64,000 nt of DNA from Streptomyces sp. YIM 130001 (GTDB lineage Bacteria > Actinomycetota > Actinomycetes > Streptomycetales > Streptomycetaceae): the NCBI RefSeq assembly GCF_003574445.1, contig NZ_KZ984548.1:361013-425012 (forward strand). The letters run 5' to 3'. Positions 1 to 10,924 of the stretch are shown here, piece after piece. The position numbers and the translations under genes are program-made. Each line of letters begins with the position of its first letter. The first letter of the stretch is position 1. Under the pieces are notes generated by a model. The model was not told where the DNA came from. It saw nothing but the letters and a program-made list of their open reading frames with translations, and searched no databases.

Positions 1-959
1 CCCCCCCCCCCCGGCCCCCCGCCCCCTCCCGCCCCATTCGTCCCCGCCCTTGCCGTCACCCCCTATCCCGGCCGGACCCCGCGCTCTTCGCGATTTCGAT
101 GGCCCGCTCGCGTGACGATTCGCCCTCGAGACGCAGGGTCCGTCCCTGTACCTGCCAGACCAGCGTCGGCCCGGCCGGGTGGGTGAGCCGGCGGTACCCG
201 TGTCCGTCCGGGCCGAGCAGTCGCAGCTCCAGGGTGTGCACCTCGGGGAACCACAGGCCGTTGATGCCGGCCGCCTGCACCTGCTCGTACCGCGCGCGTG
301 TGGTCTTCCAGAACAGTGGGTCGATGGACGCCGGGAACTGCTCCAGGCGTATCGGCCCGTGCGCCCCGCCGGTCCAGCAGACCGTGAGTACACGGCGGTG
401 TCCTGGACCGTGGATCGTGACGGCTGCGGCTGTAGGTGCCCCCAACTCTTCGGGGAGTACGGGGGCGAAGCCGGCAAGGCGGCCGGCATCCGGCAGAGGA
501 ATCAGCCCTCCGCATCCGTCCCGCCGGGCAGGCTGATCGTCGTCGGAGTCTGGAGCGTCGGCCGACGGGTCGTGACGTACGGCGACTCCGCCGAAGCCGA
601 TCCACTCGCCGACCGCAGCCCGGACGGGCGGTGTCACGGCAGTCACGGTGAGCAGACCGCACAGTGTGGCCGTGATGCCGCGCCGGTGTCTGCGAAGCCA
701 TCCGCGCAGACGTTCCGAGTGGCTGGGCGCGACACGGACGGGTGTCGCAACCGATTCGGCGACTATGCGGGCCAGGACCTGCTCGGCCATCGTTTCGCCG
801 TGCAAGTCAGGGTGGCGCAGCTGTCGCCCCAACTCGACCAGTTCTCGGCGTAGTTCGGGGGAAGCCGCTCCCTCCTCGTCCTGTGTCTCGCGCCCTCCGT
901 GCGATTCGAGTCCGGTGCCCTGTGTCTCGCCCTCGCCGCGATCGTCCTGTGGTGTGCGC

Positions 960-2981
<2,022 letters not shown>

Positions 2982-3111
2982 CCCGACGGAATGTCCGGCG
3001 GGCGCGGGAGGACTCCCGGCCCGCCGGCGGACGGACCTAGGACCCTGGCCGGGTGGCGGGGGTGCCGGAGACACTGGCAGCCCCTGCCGACCACAGATGG
3101 AGGACGACGAC

Positions 3112-3693
3112 GTGGGGACCGTAACGCTCGGCGTTTCGATCGCGGTCCCGGAGCCTCATGGCAGCCTGCTCCAGGAGCGGCGTGCGGGCTTCGGTGATCC
3201 CGCGGCGCATGGCATTCCGACCCACGTCACCCTGCTGCCACCGACCGAGGTGGACGCCGTGTCCCTGCCGGCGATCGAACTGCATCTCGCGGAGGTCGCG
3301 TCGGCGGGCCGTCCGTTCCCGATGAGGCTCTCGGGGACGGGGACGTTCCGCCCGGTGTCGCCCGTCGTCTTCGTGCAGGTGGTCGAGGGGGCGGACGCCT
3401 GCACCTGGCTGCAGAAGCAGGTACGGGACGCGTCCGGGCCCATCGCCCGTGAGCTGCAGTTCCCGTACCACCCCCATGTGACGGTGGCGCACGGTATCGA
3501 CGACGCAGCCATGGACCGCGCCTACGAGGAGCTGTCCGACTACGCGGCCTCGTGGTCCTGCACCGGGTACGCGCTGTACGAGCAGGGTGCCGACGCGGTG
3601 TGGCGCAAGCTGCGCGAGTTCACCTTCGGTGGCCCCACGATTCCGCCGCAGTCGGCGGGACGCGACGTCCGCGGCACCCTCCCGACCTGCTGA
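3112..3693 (+). CDS. 2'-5' RNA ligase / cyclic phosphodiesterase (LigT family)
   Basis: A 193-residue protein with the two HxTx motifs that define the 2H phosphoesterase superfamily: HVTL near residue 37 and HVTV near residue 123. Such enzymes hydrolyse 2',3'-cyclic phosphates or 1'',2''-cyclic ADP-ribose products and can join RNA halves through a 2'-5' bond in vitro. GTG 3112 is preferred to ATG 3097 because GGAGG lies 7 nt before it. It is 130 bases downstream of trpS in the same direction. This neighbourhood is conserved in Streptomyces, which hints at an RNA or tRNA connection, but the physiological substrate is unknown. Confidence 0.88.
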   Translation: MGTVTLGVSIAVPEPHGSLLQERRAGFGDPAAHGIPTHVTLLPPTEVDAVSLPAIELHLAEVASAGRPFPMRLSGTGTFRPVSPVVFVQVVEGADACTWLQKQVRDASGPIARELQFPYHPHVTVAHGIDDAAMDRAYEELSDYAASWSCTGYALYEQGADAVWRKLREFTFGGPTIPPQSAGRDVRGTLPTC

Positions 3694-3774
3694 GGCCGGG
3701 GCCGAACGGCCCCCTGCACGGACGGCCCCCTGCACGGACGACCCCCGGCGCAGGCGCCCCCCGCAGGCGCCCCC

Positions 3775-4530
3775 TCACACCGGCAACCGCCGGAACACCG
3801 CGCGCGGAGTGTGCCGCAGCGCCGACATCACCACCCGTAGCGCCCCCGGCACCCACACGGTCTCCGAGCGCCGCCGCAGTCCCGTCTCGATCGCCAAGGC
3901 CACCGCTTCCGGTGTGGTCGCGAGCGGTGCGTCGGGCCGGCCGGCGGTCATCCGGGACCGTACGAACCCGGGGCGTACGACCATCACGTGCACCCCGGAC
4001 ACGTGCAGAGCGTCACCGAGGCCCTGGGTGAACGCGTCGAGCCCGGCCTTGCTGGAGCCGTAGATGAAGTCGGCGCGGCGGGCGCGTTCACCGGCGGCCG
4101 AGGAGAGCACGACGAGCGAACCGTGGCCCTGGGCCTGCAGCGCCGTCCCGCAGATGAGGCCGACCGACACGGCCCCGGTGTAGTTGGTCTGGGCGACGCG
4201 GACGGCGGCGAGCGGGTCGGCCTCGTCGCGGTCCTGGTCACCGAGGACACCGAAGGCGAGCAGGACCAGGTCGATGTCGCCCTCGGCGAAGACCTTGCCG
4301 AGCACCTCGGCGTGCGATTCGGTGTCGAGCGCGTCGAAGGCGACGGTGCGTGTGTCGGCGCCGAGGGCCCGCAGCCCTTCCGCGGCTGCCTCGAGCGCGG
4401 GGGAGGGGCGGCCGGCGAGCCAGACGGTGCGGGTGCGCCGGGCGATGAGTCTGCGGGCGGTGGCGAGAGCGATCTCGGAGCTCCCGCCGAGTACGAGCAG
4501 GGACTGCGGAGTGCCGAAGGCGTCCTTCAT
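3775..4530 (-). CDS. dprE2: Decaprenylphosphoryl-2-keto-ribose reductase homologue (DprE2-like SDR)
   Basis: A 251-residue short-chain dehydrogenase. The NAD-binding motif is VLGGSSEIALATAR near residues 12-25, and the catalytic pair is YGSSK (Tyr-x-x-x-Lys) with an upstream serine in VVLSSAAG. The GGSSEI variant of the Rossmann loop is typical of DprE2, which reduces decaprenylphosphoryl-2-keto-erythro-pentose to decaprenylphosphoryl-arabinose with NAD(P)H. The gene follows the DprE1 homologue in the same direction, 109 bases apart, supporting a two-step epimerase. Streptomyces lack mycobacterial arabinogalactan, so the product's use is unknown. AGGAG lies 10 nt before the ATG. Confidence 0.85.
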   Translation of the reverse strand: MKDAFGTPQSLLVLGGSSEIALATARRLIARRTRTVWLAGRPSPALEAAAEGLRALGADTRTVAFDALDTESHAEVLGKVFAEGDIDLVLLAFGVLGDQDRDEADPLAAVRVAQTNYTGAVSVGLICGTALQAQGHGSLVVLSSAAGERARRADFIYGSSKAGLDAFTQGLGDALHVSGVHVMVVRPGFVRSRMTAGRPDAPLATTPEAVALAIETGLRRRSETVWVPGALRVVMSALRHTPRAVFRRLPV

Positions 4531-4639
4531 GACACGGGCTCCTGACTCAGAGGACCGGACGGTGCGGGGGAGGGACTGAACGGGCGGGCGTGAACGGGAG
4601 GGGCGGGGGAGGGAGTGAGCGGGCGGGGCGGGGATCGGC

Positions 4640-5989
4640 TCAGAGCGCGAGGCGCCGGGCCAGGTCGGAGGTGAAGACGCCGCGCGGGTCGAGATGCGCC
4701 CGCAGCGCACGGAAGGCGTCCAGGCGGGGATACATCGCGGCGAGCATCTCGGGCCGCAGACGGGCGTCCTTGGCGAGGTGGACGCGGCCGCCCGCCTCGG
4801 CGACCTCGGCGTCCAGTTCGTCGAGGAACGTGCCGAGGCCCGGCATCCGCGCGGGGATGTCCAGAGCGAGGCTCCACCCGGGCATCGGGAAGGACAGCCA
4901 GCCCGGATCCCCCTCGCCGAACCGTTTCAGTACGGCCAGGAACGAGGGGCAGCCCCGCTGCGACAGCAGTCCGACGATCCGGCGCAGCGCCTCCTCCTGC
5001 CCGTGCCCGACGACGAACTGGTACTGGACGAATCCGCTGCGCCCGTAGACCCGGTTCCAGTGCGGCACACCGTCGAGGGGGTGGAAGAACGTGGACAGCT
5101 TCTGCAGTTCGCCGCTACGCGCGCGTGGAGCACGCCGGTACCAGAGTTCGTTGAACAGGCTGACCGAACCGCGGCCGAGCAGCCGTTCCGGGAACAGTGC
5201 GGGCGCGGCGGGCAGCCGCTTCGGCCGGAAGGCGAGCGGCTCCCTGCGCGCGCGTGCGGGCAGTGCGTCGACGGGTGCGTGGTCGCCTCGTGTCAGTACG
5301 GAGCGGCCCATGGAGGTCCCGCGCGCGAGGAGGTCGATCCAGGCGATCGAGTAGCGGTAGCGATGGTCGGTGGCGGTGAGACGGGCCATCAGGTCGTCCA
5401 GGTCGGTGGCCCGTTCGGTGTCCACGGACATCAACGAGGTGCGGACCTGGATGAGTTCGATGGTGGCGGTGAGGATCACGCCGGTCAGGCCCATTCCGCC
5501 TGCGGTGGCGTCGAACAGCTCCGTGCCACGTTCCACGGTGGTCACGGTGCCGTCGGCGGTGAGCAGTTCCAGCGAGGACACGTGCCGGCTGAACGATCCC
5601 GCCGTGTGGTGGTTCTTGCCGTGGACGTCGGTGCCGATGGCCCCGCCGACGGTCACGTAGCGGGTCTCGGGCGTGACGGGCACGAACCAGCCGAGCGGCA
5701 GCAGTACTTCGATGAGCCGGTGCAGGCTGATGCCCGCGTCGCAGACGACGGTGCCCGCGTAGGAGTCGATGGAATGCACCTGGTCGAGGGCGGTCATGTC
5801 GAGGACGGAGCCCCCGGCGTTCTGTGCGGCGTCTCCACAGGCGCGGCCGAGTCCGCGTGCGATGCTGCCGCGCGCCCCGCAGTCCCGGACGGCGTCGGCC
5901 GTCTCCTCTTGTGTGCGTGGGCGGATCAGGCGGGCGTTGGTGGGGGCGGTGCGACCCCAGCCCGTGACGGAAACCGAGTCGGCAGACAT
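4640..5989 (-). CDS. dprE1: Decaprenylphosphoryl-ribose 2-oxidase homologue (DprE1-like FAD oxidase)
   Basis: A 449-residue FAD-linked oxidase of the vanillyl-alcohol oxidase fold. The FAD motif VHGKNHHTAGSF near residue 125 retains the histidine equivalent to His132 of mycobacterial DprE1, and GGRVHLAKDARL near the C-terminus keeps the catalytic lysine. The loop equivalent to the drug-target cysteine (GWNICVDFP in mycobacteria) reads GWSLALDIP here, so that cysteine is alanine. With the downstream SDR it would epimerise a polyprenylphosphoryl ribose at C2'. The ATG at 5989 is chosen because TAGCGT lies 7 nt upstream (leaderless) and because it removes a non-conserved N-terminal stretch; an ATG at 6040 is possible. 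Confidence 0.88.
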   Translation of the reverse strand: MSADSVSVTGWGRTAPTNARLIRPRTQEETADAVRDCGARGSIARGLGRACGDAAQNAGGSVLDMTALDQVHSIDSYAGTVVCDAGISLHRLIEVLLPLGWFVPVTPETRYVTVGGAIGTDVHGKNHHTAGSFSRHVSSLELLTADGTVTTVERGTELFDATAGGMGLTGVILTATIELIQVRTSLMSVDTERATDLDDLMARLTATDHRYRYSIAWIDLLARGTSMGRSVLTRGDHAPVDALPARARREPLAFRPKRLPAAPALFPERLLGRGSVSLFNELWYRRAPRARSGELQKLSTFFHPLDGVPHWNRVYGRSGFVQYQFVVGHGQEEALRRIVGLLSQRGCPSFLAVLKRFGEGDPGWLSFPMPGWSLALDIPARMPGLGTFLDELDAEVAEAGGRVHLAKDARLRPEMLAAMYPRLDAFRALRAHLDPRGVFTSDLARRLAL

Positions 5990-5996
5990 GGGGGCG

Positions 5997-6002
5997 ACGC
6001 TA
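5997..6002 (-). promoter_or_regulatory. -10 hexamer, leaderless dprE1 promoter
   Basis: On the minus strand TAGCGT is followed by 7 nt and then the ATG at 5989. No ribosome site precedes that start. The rest of the divergent spacer to 6321 is non-coding; it holds TCGGCCGTACGG twice (6091-6102 and 6123-6134), a possible regulator site. Confidence 0.45.
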
Positions 6003-6321
6003 CCCGCCGACGGGAGAATTGCCGGATCTATGACACTCATGCCACATATGCGTGATTAAGCGAGTGTCACCCGGTATTGCGGTAGGGATATCGGCCGTAC
6101 GGCCCCCGTCGGGGTACGGGTGTCGGCCGTACGGGGCAGAGCGGGACCGGGAACCGCGCGATGTCGTCCGGGAACCCCGCCACGTCCTCGGTTTCACGGC
6201 GCGGCCTGCGGATAGCGTCTCCGGTGCGGGCGCGGGCACGGAATCGCCCCGCACCTCCGGGGAACGCGGACGTTGGTCTTCCGACTGCGGGGAGAGCGGC
6301 AGGACGGGGAAGACAGGAACC

Positions 6322-7278
6322 ATGGACTGGCTGAAAAAGCTCCCGGGCATCGGACCGCTCGCCACCCGGCTGATGGGCACGCACGCGTGGAGGTCGTACG
6401 AGACCCTCGACGCGGCCCAATGGTCGCGGCTCGCGGCGGCGATGACGTTCATCAGTTTCCTGGCCCTGTTCCCGCTCGTCACCGTCGGCGCAGCGGTCGC
6501 CGCGATGCTGCTGAGCGGCAGTCAGCTGCGCAAGGTCGAGGACACCATCGCCGAGCAGGTCCCCGGTATCGCGGGCGAACTCGACATCTCGGCGCTGGTG
6601 GACAACGCCGGCACGGTCGGCCTGGTCGCCGGCGGCGCGCTGCTGTTCACCGGCATCAACTGGGTCGGCTCGATGCGCGGCTGCCTGCGCGCCGTCTGGG
6701 GCAAGCCGGAGGTGGACGAGGACGAGAACGTGGTGCTGCGCAAGGCCAAGGACGCCGCCGTGCTCGGGGGGCTCGGCCTGACCGGACTCGCCTCGTTCGC
6801 CGCCTCGTACCTCGGCTCCGCCGCGGCGAGCTGGATGGCCCGCCAGGTCGGCATCGCGGACACCGGGGCGGGCAGCGGACTCCTGGTCACGGTGGCGTTC
6901 GCCCTCGCCGTGCTCGCCGACTTCCTGATCCTGCTCTACGTCCTGAGTCTGCTGCCCGGGGTGCAGCCGCCGCGCCGCCGGCTGTTCGTCGCGGCCCTGA
7001 TCGGGGCCGTCGGCTTCGAACTCCTCAAGCTGCTGATCGGCGGCTATATGCGCGAGGTGGCGGCGCGGTCCATGTACGGGGCGTTCGGCGTACCGGTGGC
7101 ACTGCTCCTGTGGATCAACTTCACGGCGAAACTGCTGCTGTTCTGCGCCGCCTGGACGGCGACGAAGTCACTCACGCGCCCCGAGCAGAACGAGGCTCCG
7201 GACGGGGGCGTGACGGCGGAGGAGCTCAGCGGCGGGGCAACCGCCGCACCAGGTCGGGCAGCGGCCAGCGGCGGTTGA
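6322..7278 (+). CDS. YihY/virulence-factor BrkB family membrane protein
   Basis: A 318-residue integral membrane protein of the YihY/BrkB family, with the family start MTFISFLALFPLVTVGAA near residue 45 and about six hydrophobic segments. The C-terminal block with GAFGVPVALLLWINFTAKLL is characteristic. E. coli YihY was once called RNase BN, but the family is now regarded as a transporter-like membrane protein of unknown substrate. ATG 6322 follows AGGA; longer in-frame starts run into non-conserved DNA. The 3' end overlaps the convergent carboxypeptidase gene by 53 bases, leaving no room for a terminator between them. Confidence 0.9.
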   Translation: MDWLKKLPGIGPLATRLMGTHAWRSYETLDAAQWSRLAAAMTFISFLALFPLVTVGAAVAAMLLSGSQLRKVEDTIAEQVPGIAGELDISALVDNAGTVGLVAGGALLFTGINWVGSMRGCLRAVWGKPEVDEDENVVLRKAKDAAVLGGLGLTGLASFAASYLGSAAASWMARQVGIADTGAGSGLLVTVAFALAVLADFLILLYVLSLLPGVQPPRRRLFVAALIGAVGFELLKLLIGGYMREVAARSMYGAFGVPVALLLWINFTAKLLLFCAAWTATKSLTRPEQNEAPDGGVTAEELSGGATAAPGRAAASGG

Positions 7279-8506
7279 CGAGGAAGACGCCCGCCCCGAT
7301 GACGGCGAGCACGCCGCCGGTGATCGCGAGTGCGATACCGAGCCCGCTCGAGTCGTCCTTCTTCGCGGCGGCGGCCGACTGCCCCGTGCCCTTGCCATGG
7401 TCCTTGCCGTGCGCGGGCGAGCCCTTGGACGCCGCATCGCCGGCCGCGCCCTTCGGGGCGACGAGTTCGCCGACGGGGTCGACCTTGCCGGCCGCGGCGA
7501 AGCCCCAGTCGAGCAGTCGCGCGGACTCGTTGTAGACGGCCTGCGACTCGTCGGAGTCGGGGTTCATGACCGTCACCAGGAGGACCTTGCCGTCCCGTTC
7601 GGCGACACCGGTGAACGTGGTCCCCGCGTGCGTGGTGCTGCCGTTCTTCACTCCCGCGATGCCCTTGTACGGGGTCACCCCGTCGGCCCCGGTGAGCAGC
7701 CGGTTGGTGTTCTGGATGTCGAAGTCGTCGGCCTTGCCGCCGCCCGGGAACTTCGCGGTGGCCGTCGAGCAGTACTCCCGGAAGTCCTTCTTCTGCAGCC
7801 CGGAGCGCGCGATCAGGGAGAGGTCGTACGCGCTGGAGACCTGCCCCTTGGCGTCATAGCCGTCCGGGCTGACGACGTGGGTGTCCAGTGCCTGCAGCTG
7901 CTCCGCGTGCCGGTTCATGTCCTGGACGGTCTTGTCGACGCCGCCGTTCATCGCGGACAGGACGTGCACCGCGTCGTTGCCGGACTGCAGGAAGACCCCG
8001 AGCCACAGGTCGTGCACCGAGTAGGACGCGTCCTCCTTGACGCCGACCAGACTGCTGCCCTCGCCCATGCCCGCCAGGTCCGAGGGCTCCACCTTGTGCT
8101 TCTGGTCCTTGGGCAGCTTCGGCAGCACGGTGTCGGCGAAGAGCATCTTCAGGGTGCTCGCGGGTGGCAGCCGCCAGTGCGCGTTGTGCGAGGCGAGGAT
8201 GTCGCCGGTCTCCGCGTCGGACACCATCCAGGAGCGGCCGGTGACCTTCTTCGGCAGGACGGGGGTCTTGGTGCCCAGGTTCACCTGGGTGCCGGGCTGG
8301 CCGAGCCGCGCGCCGCCGACCGAGGACATCGCGGAGGGGGGCTTCGGCTGGTCCGGCTTGCTGCCCGGCTTGTCGTCCGCGAGAGCCGGCCCACCGGCGG
8401 AGACGGTGAGCAGCGCGGCGGAAACGAACGTCACCGCGCCCTTCGTTGCCCAGAAACCGACAGCAGAACGGGCAGTGGACGACAAAGAAGGCGCAGTAGT
8501 TGTCAT
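7226..8506 (-). CDS. dacA: D-alanyl-D-alanine carboxypeptidase (class C low-molecular-weight PBP)
   Basis: A 426-residue secreted, membrane-anchored penicillin-binding protein that trims the terminal D-Ala of peptidoglycan stem peptides. A signal sequence ends near ALADD (about residue 45). The three catalytic motifs are STLK in PPASTLKM, SGN in LQSGNDAV and KNG in GVKNGSTT, in place of the commoner KTG. A hydrophobic segment with GLGIALAITGGVLAVIGAG and a basic tail at the C-terminus anchor it with the catalytic domain outside, like actinobacterial DacB. The linker before the anchor is rich in Gly, Lys and Ala. The start at 8506 has no strong ribosome site. It is convergent with the YihY gene. 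Confidence 0.92.
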   Translation of the reverse strand: MTTTAPSLSSTARSAVGFWATKGAVTFVSAALLTVSAGGPALADDKPGSKPDQPKPPSAMSSVGGARLGQPGTQVNLGTKTPVLPKKVTGRSWMVSDAETGDILASHNAHWRLPPASTLKMLFADTVLPKLPKDQKHKVEPSDLAGMGEGSSLVGVKEDASYSVHDLWLGVFLQSGNDAVHVLSAMNGGVDKTVQDMNRHAEQLQALDTHVVSPDGYDAKGQVSSAYDLSLIARSGLQKKDFREYCSTATAKFPGGGKADDFDIQNTNRLLTGADGVTPYKGIAGVKNGSTTHAGTTFTGVAERDGKVLLVTVMNPDSDESQAVYNESARLLDWGFAAAGKVDPVGELVAPKGAAGDAASKGSPAHGKDHGKGTGQSAAAAKKDDSSGLGIALAITGGVLAVIGAGVFLVNRRWPLPDLVRRLPRR

Positions 8507-8672
8507 AGAAGACGCACTCGATGCAGGCACGGACGAGAACGTACAGGGCTTCCCCCGGCTTGAGGCACCCGGAGTGCCCTGTGTCGTAGGACAATCACTC
8601 TTTTCGTGACCGCTCCGGTCATTGCCCCCACCCCGGCGGCGACTCCACCGGGGTCCCGGAGATACTGAAGGT

Positions 8673-8912
8673 ATGAAGCTCAGCCGCCCCGTGTCCTGGT
8701 TCCTTCTCGCCTTCGGGGCCTGGAGCTGGGTCATTTGGGTCACTTTCGTCAAGAATCTGTGGAAGGACGGGAGCGGGCTCGCCTTCGACGACGCCGGTGA
8801 CCCGACCACGTACTTCTGGGTCCATCTGCTGCTCGCCGTGACGTCCTTTCTCCTGGGGACGGTGGTCGGGGTCATCGGGTTCCGCGGACTGCGCGCCCTG
8901 CGCCGTACCTGA
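8673..8912 (+). CDS. Small two-span membrane protein (SCO4848-type family)
   Basis: A 79-residue protein with two membrane helices, one near residues 6-26 (SWFLLAFGAWSWVIWVTF) and one near 49-70, and a basic C-terminus. It matches in size and sequence a small Streptomyces membrane family I know by the SCO4848 name; no function is established. It lies 15 nt before the metallophosphoesterase gene and is probably co-transcribed. The start follows GATACT by 6 nt, consistent with a leaderless transcript. Its role may be tied to the phosphoesterase or to the divergent carboxypeptidase, but that is only context. Confidence 0.8.
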   Translation: MKLSRPVSWFLLAFGAWSWVIWVTFVKNLWKDGSGLAFDDAGDPTTYFWVHLLLAVTSFLLGTVVGVIGFRGLRALRRT

Positions 8913-8927
8913 CAAGGAGTCATCGAC

Positions 8928-10265
8928 GTGGTCGCAGTTTTCGTGATCGCCGGTGTGGCGGTGCTCGCCGCTCTCGTCGCGCTGCACTGGTACGGATGGC
9001 GGCGCCTCGTCCGTGACACCACGGCGGCGGGCTCCGCGGCCCGTCGTATCGGTACGGCCGTGTTCATCGCCGGGCCGGCCCTGATGGTCGCGGCACCGGG
9101 CTCCGGCCGGGCCGGTGCGCCGTTCTGGCTGCAGCAGATCGTGGCGTGGCCGGGCTATCTGTGGATGGCGTTCTTCATCTACGTGAGCCTCGCGCTGGTC
9201 GTCGGCGAAGCGGTGCGCCCGCTACTGCGCCGGTTCCTCGAACAGCGTGACGTGCGCCGCCCGGACACCGGTTCGGTCGCCGTGCCCGCCGCGCCCGCGG
9301 ACGAAGAGCCGGCGCTCGTCCCGCACACCGGGGAGTCGGAAGAGGCCGGGGCGGACGCGGGTCGGGCGCCCGACGCGCGCACCGCACCCCCCGCGCCCAC
9401 CGAGCCGGCGGCCCCCGCGTCCCCGGCAGCCCCAGGGCCCTCCCGCCGTCTCTTCGTCTCCCGGGTCGTCGGCGGTGCCGCGGCCGCCGCCGCGGTGGCG
9501 ACCGTCGGAGCGGGCGCGCAGAACGTCCTCGGCGGCCCGGCCGTCAAGCGGGTCACCGTGCCGCTGGCCCGACTGCCGCGCCGCGCCCACGGATTCCGTA
9601 TCGCCGTCGTCAGCGACATCCACCTCGGACCGGTACTCGGCCGCGGCCACACCCAGCGCATCGTCGACACCATCAACTCCACCCAGCCCGACCTGGTGGC
9701 CGTCGTCGGCGACCTCGTCGACGGGTCGGTGGCCGACCTCGGCCCGGCCGCCGAGCCGCTGGCGCAGCTCAAGTCGCGCCACGGCTCGTTCTTCGTCACC
9801 GGAAACCACGAGTACATCTCGGACGCCGCCGAGGAATGGGTCGAGCACGTACGGGAACTGGGCCTGCACCCCCTGGAGAACGCCCGGCTCCCCATCGGCG
9901 ACTTCGACCTCGCAGGCGTCAACGACATCTCCGGCGAGGACCAGAACCAGGGGCCCGACTACGCCAAGGCACTCGGGGACCGCGACACCTCCCGGGCGTC
10001 CGTGCTCCTCGCCCACCAGCCCGTGATGATCCACGACGCGGTGAAGCACGGCGTAGACCTGCAGCTCTCCGGCCACACCCACGGCGGCCAGATGTGGCCG
10101 GGCAACATCATCGCGGACCTCGCCAACCCCACCCTGGCCGGCCTGGAACGCTACGGAGACACCCAGCTCTACGTGACCCGCGGCGCAGGGGCCTGGGGGC
10201 CGCCCGTCAGGGTGGGCGCGCCCTCGGACATCACCGTGGTCACCCTCGCCTCCCGGCAGGCCTGA
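8928..10265 (+). CDS. Membrane-anchored metallophosphoesterase
   Basis: A 445-residue protein. The N-terminal third has hydrophobic segments, an acidic Pro/Ala-rich linker, and a twin-arginine-like stretch SRRLFVSRVVGGAAAAAAVA near residues 170-190. The calcineurin-like domain follows: VVSDIHLGP, VVGDLVDG, TGNHEY, LAHQPVM and LSGHTHGGQMWPG supply the metal ligands. Relatives include YkuE/YaeI-type phosphodiesterases, some acting on lipid-linked phosphates, but the substrate cannot be read from the sequence. GTG 8928 is preceded by AAGGAG at good spacing. It is in an apparent operon with the small membrane protein upstream. Confidence 0.9.
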   Translation: MVAVFVIAGVAVLAALVALHWYGWRRLVRDTTAAGSAARRIGTAVFIAGPALMVAAPGSGRAGAPFWLQQIVAWPGYLWMAFFIYVSLALVVGEAVRPLLRRFLEQRDVRRPDTGSVAVPAAPADEEPALVPHTGESEEAGADAGRAPDARTAPPAPTEPAAPASPAAPGPSRRLFVSRVVGGAAAAAAVATVGAGAQNVLGGPAVKRVTVPLARLPRRAHGFRIAVVSDIHLGPVLGRGHTQRIVDTINSTQPDLVAVVGDLVDGSVADLGPAAEPLAQLKSRHGSFFVTGNHEYISDAAEEWVEHVRELGLHPLENARLPIGDFDLAGVNDISGEDQNQGPDYAKALGDRDTSRASVLLAHQPVMIHDAVKHGVDLQLSGHTHGGQMWPGNIIADLANPTLAGLERYGDTQLYVTRGAGAWGPPVRVGAPSDITVVTLASRQA

Positions 10266-10389
10266 CCCCCTACCACCGAAAACCGGCCACGCGCCCGGCC
10301 GTTGATGCGGTCCGGGATGACAGGGCCCGCTTCCGCATCGCACCATCATGTGCCCGAGGTGTGTGCGAACGGTGCCCGGAGGTGGCGCA

Positions 10390-10902
10390 GTGCTCCGACG
10401 CAACGTGGTCCGGCTGCCCCGGCACGCCGCCTACGTGGCCCTCGCCCGGCAGCGGGTACGCGACCACCTCGCCGCCTGGGACCGCCCCGCCGGCGCGGCA
10501 GGCACCACCGGATCCGCAGCCGACGACGCGGTGCTCCTGGTGTCCGAGCTGGCCACCCTCGCGATCCGGCACGGACCGGCCAGGGAGCGGGAGTTCGAGG
10601 TCGCCGTGACCGTACTCGCCGGCCGCGCGTGCTTCATCGAGGTGTCCGACGACGGAACGGCGGCCGTCCGCCTCACCCTGGACGGCGACCTCGAGGGCGG
10701 CCCCGGCGACGACGGCCCGCAGGGAAGGCCCCGGATCGTCGGCACGCTGGCCCAGGCCTGGGGAGTGTGGCAGGACGGACGCTACGGCCGCACCGTATGG
10801 GCCCTGGTGAGCGAACCGCCCGAAACCGAACCGGAGCCGGAGCTTGAGTCCGACCCCGAACCCGAACCCGAGCGCGCGACCGCGGACGGCACCCTCGCCT
10901 GA
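10390..10902 (+). CDS. ATP-binding regulatory protein (RsbW/SpoIIAB-like histidine-kinase fold)
   Basis: About 170 residues with the layout of the many small Streptomyces HATPase_c proteins related to anti-sigma kinases: RNVVRLPRHAAYVALARQRV at the N-terminus, DDAVLLVSELATLAIRHG in place of the N-box helix, and FIEVSDDGTAA around the ATP pocket. The canonical Asn of the N-box reads Ala-Ile (LAIRHG), so catalysis may be weak or absent. The acidic repeat-like tail (EPEPELESDPEPEPE) is low complexity. GTG 10390 is chosen because GGAGG lies 7 nt before it; ATG 10348 is in frame upstream. The partner sigma or anti-sigma antagonist is not adjacent. Confidence 0.7.
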   Translation: MLRRNVVRLPRHAAYVALARQRVRDHLAAWDRPAGAAGTTGSAADDAVLLVSELATLAIRHGPAREREFEVAVTVLAGRACFIEVSDDGTAAVRLTLDGDLEGGPGDDGPQGRPRIVGTLAQAWGVWQDGRYGRTVWALVSEPPETEPEPELESDPEPEPERATADGTLA

Positions 10903-10924
10903 ACCCGCCGCCTACGATGCGCCC

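Noticed and set aside
1..55. A regulatory element in the C-rich left edge
   Set aside because: The sequence is a C run cut by the window end; nothing specific can be said.
5990..6321. A gene in the dprE1-YihY spacer
   Set aside because: The open frame is only an N-terminal extension of the YihY frame without conserved residues or ribosome site.
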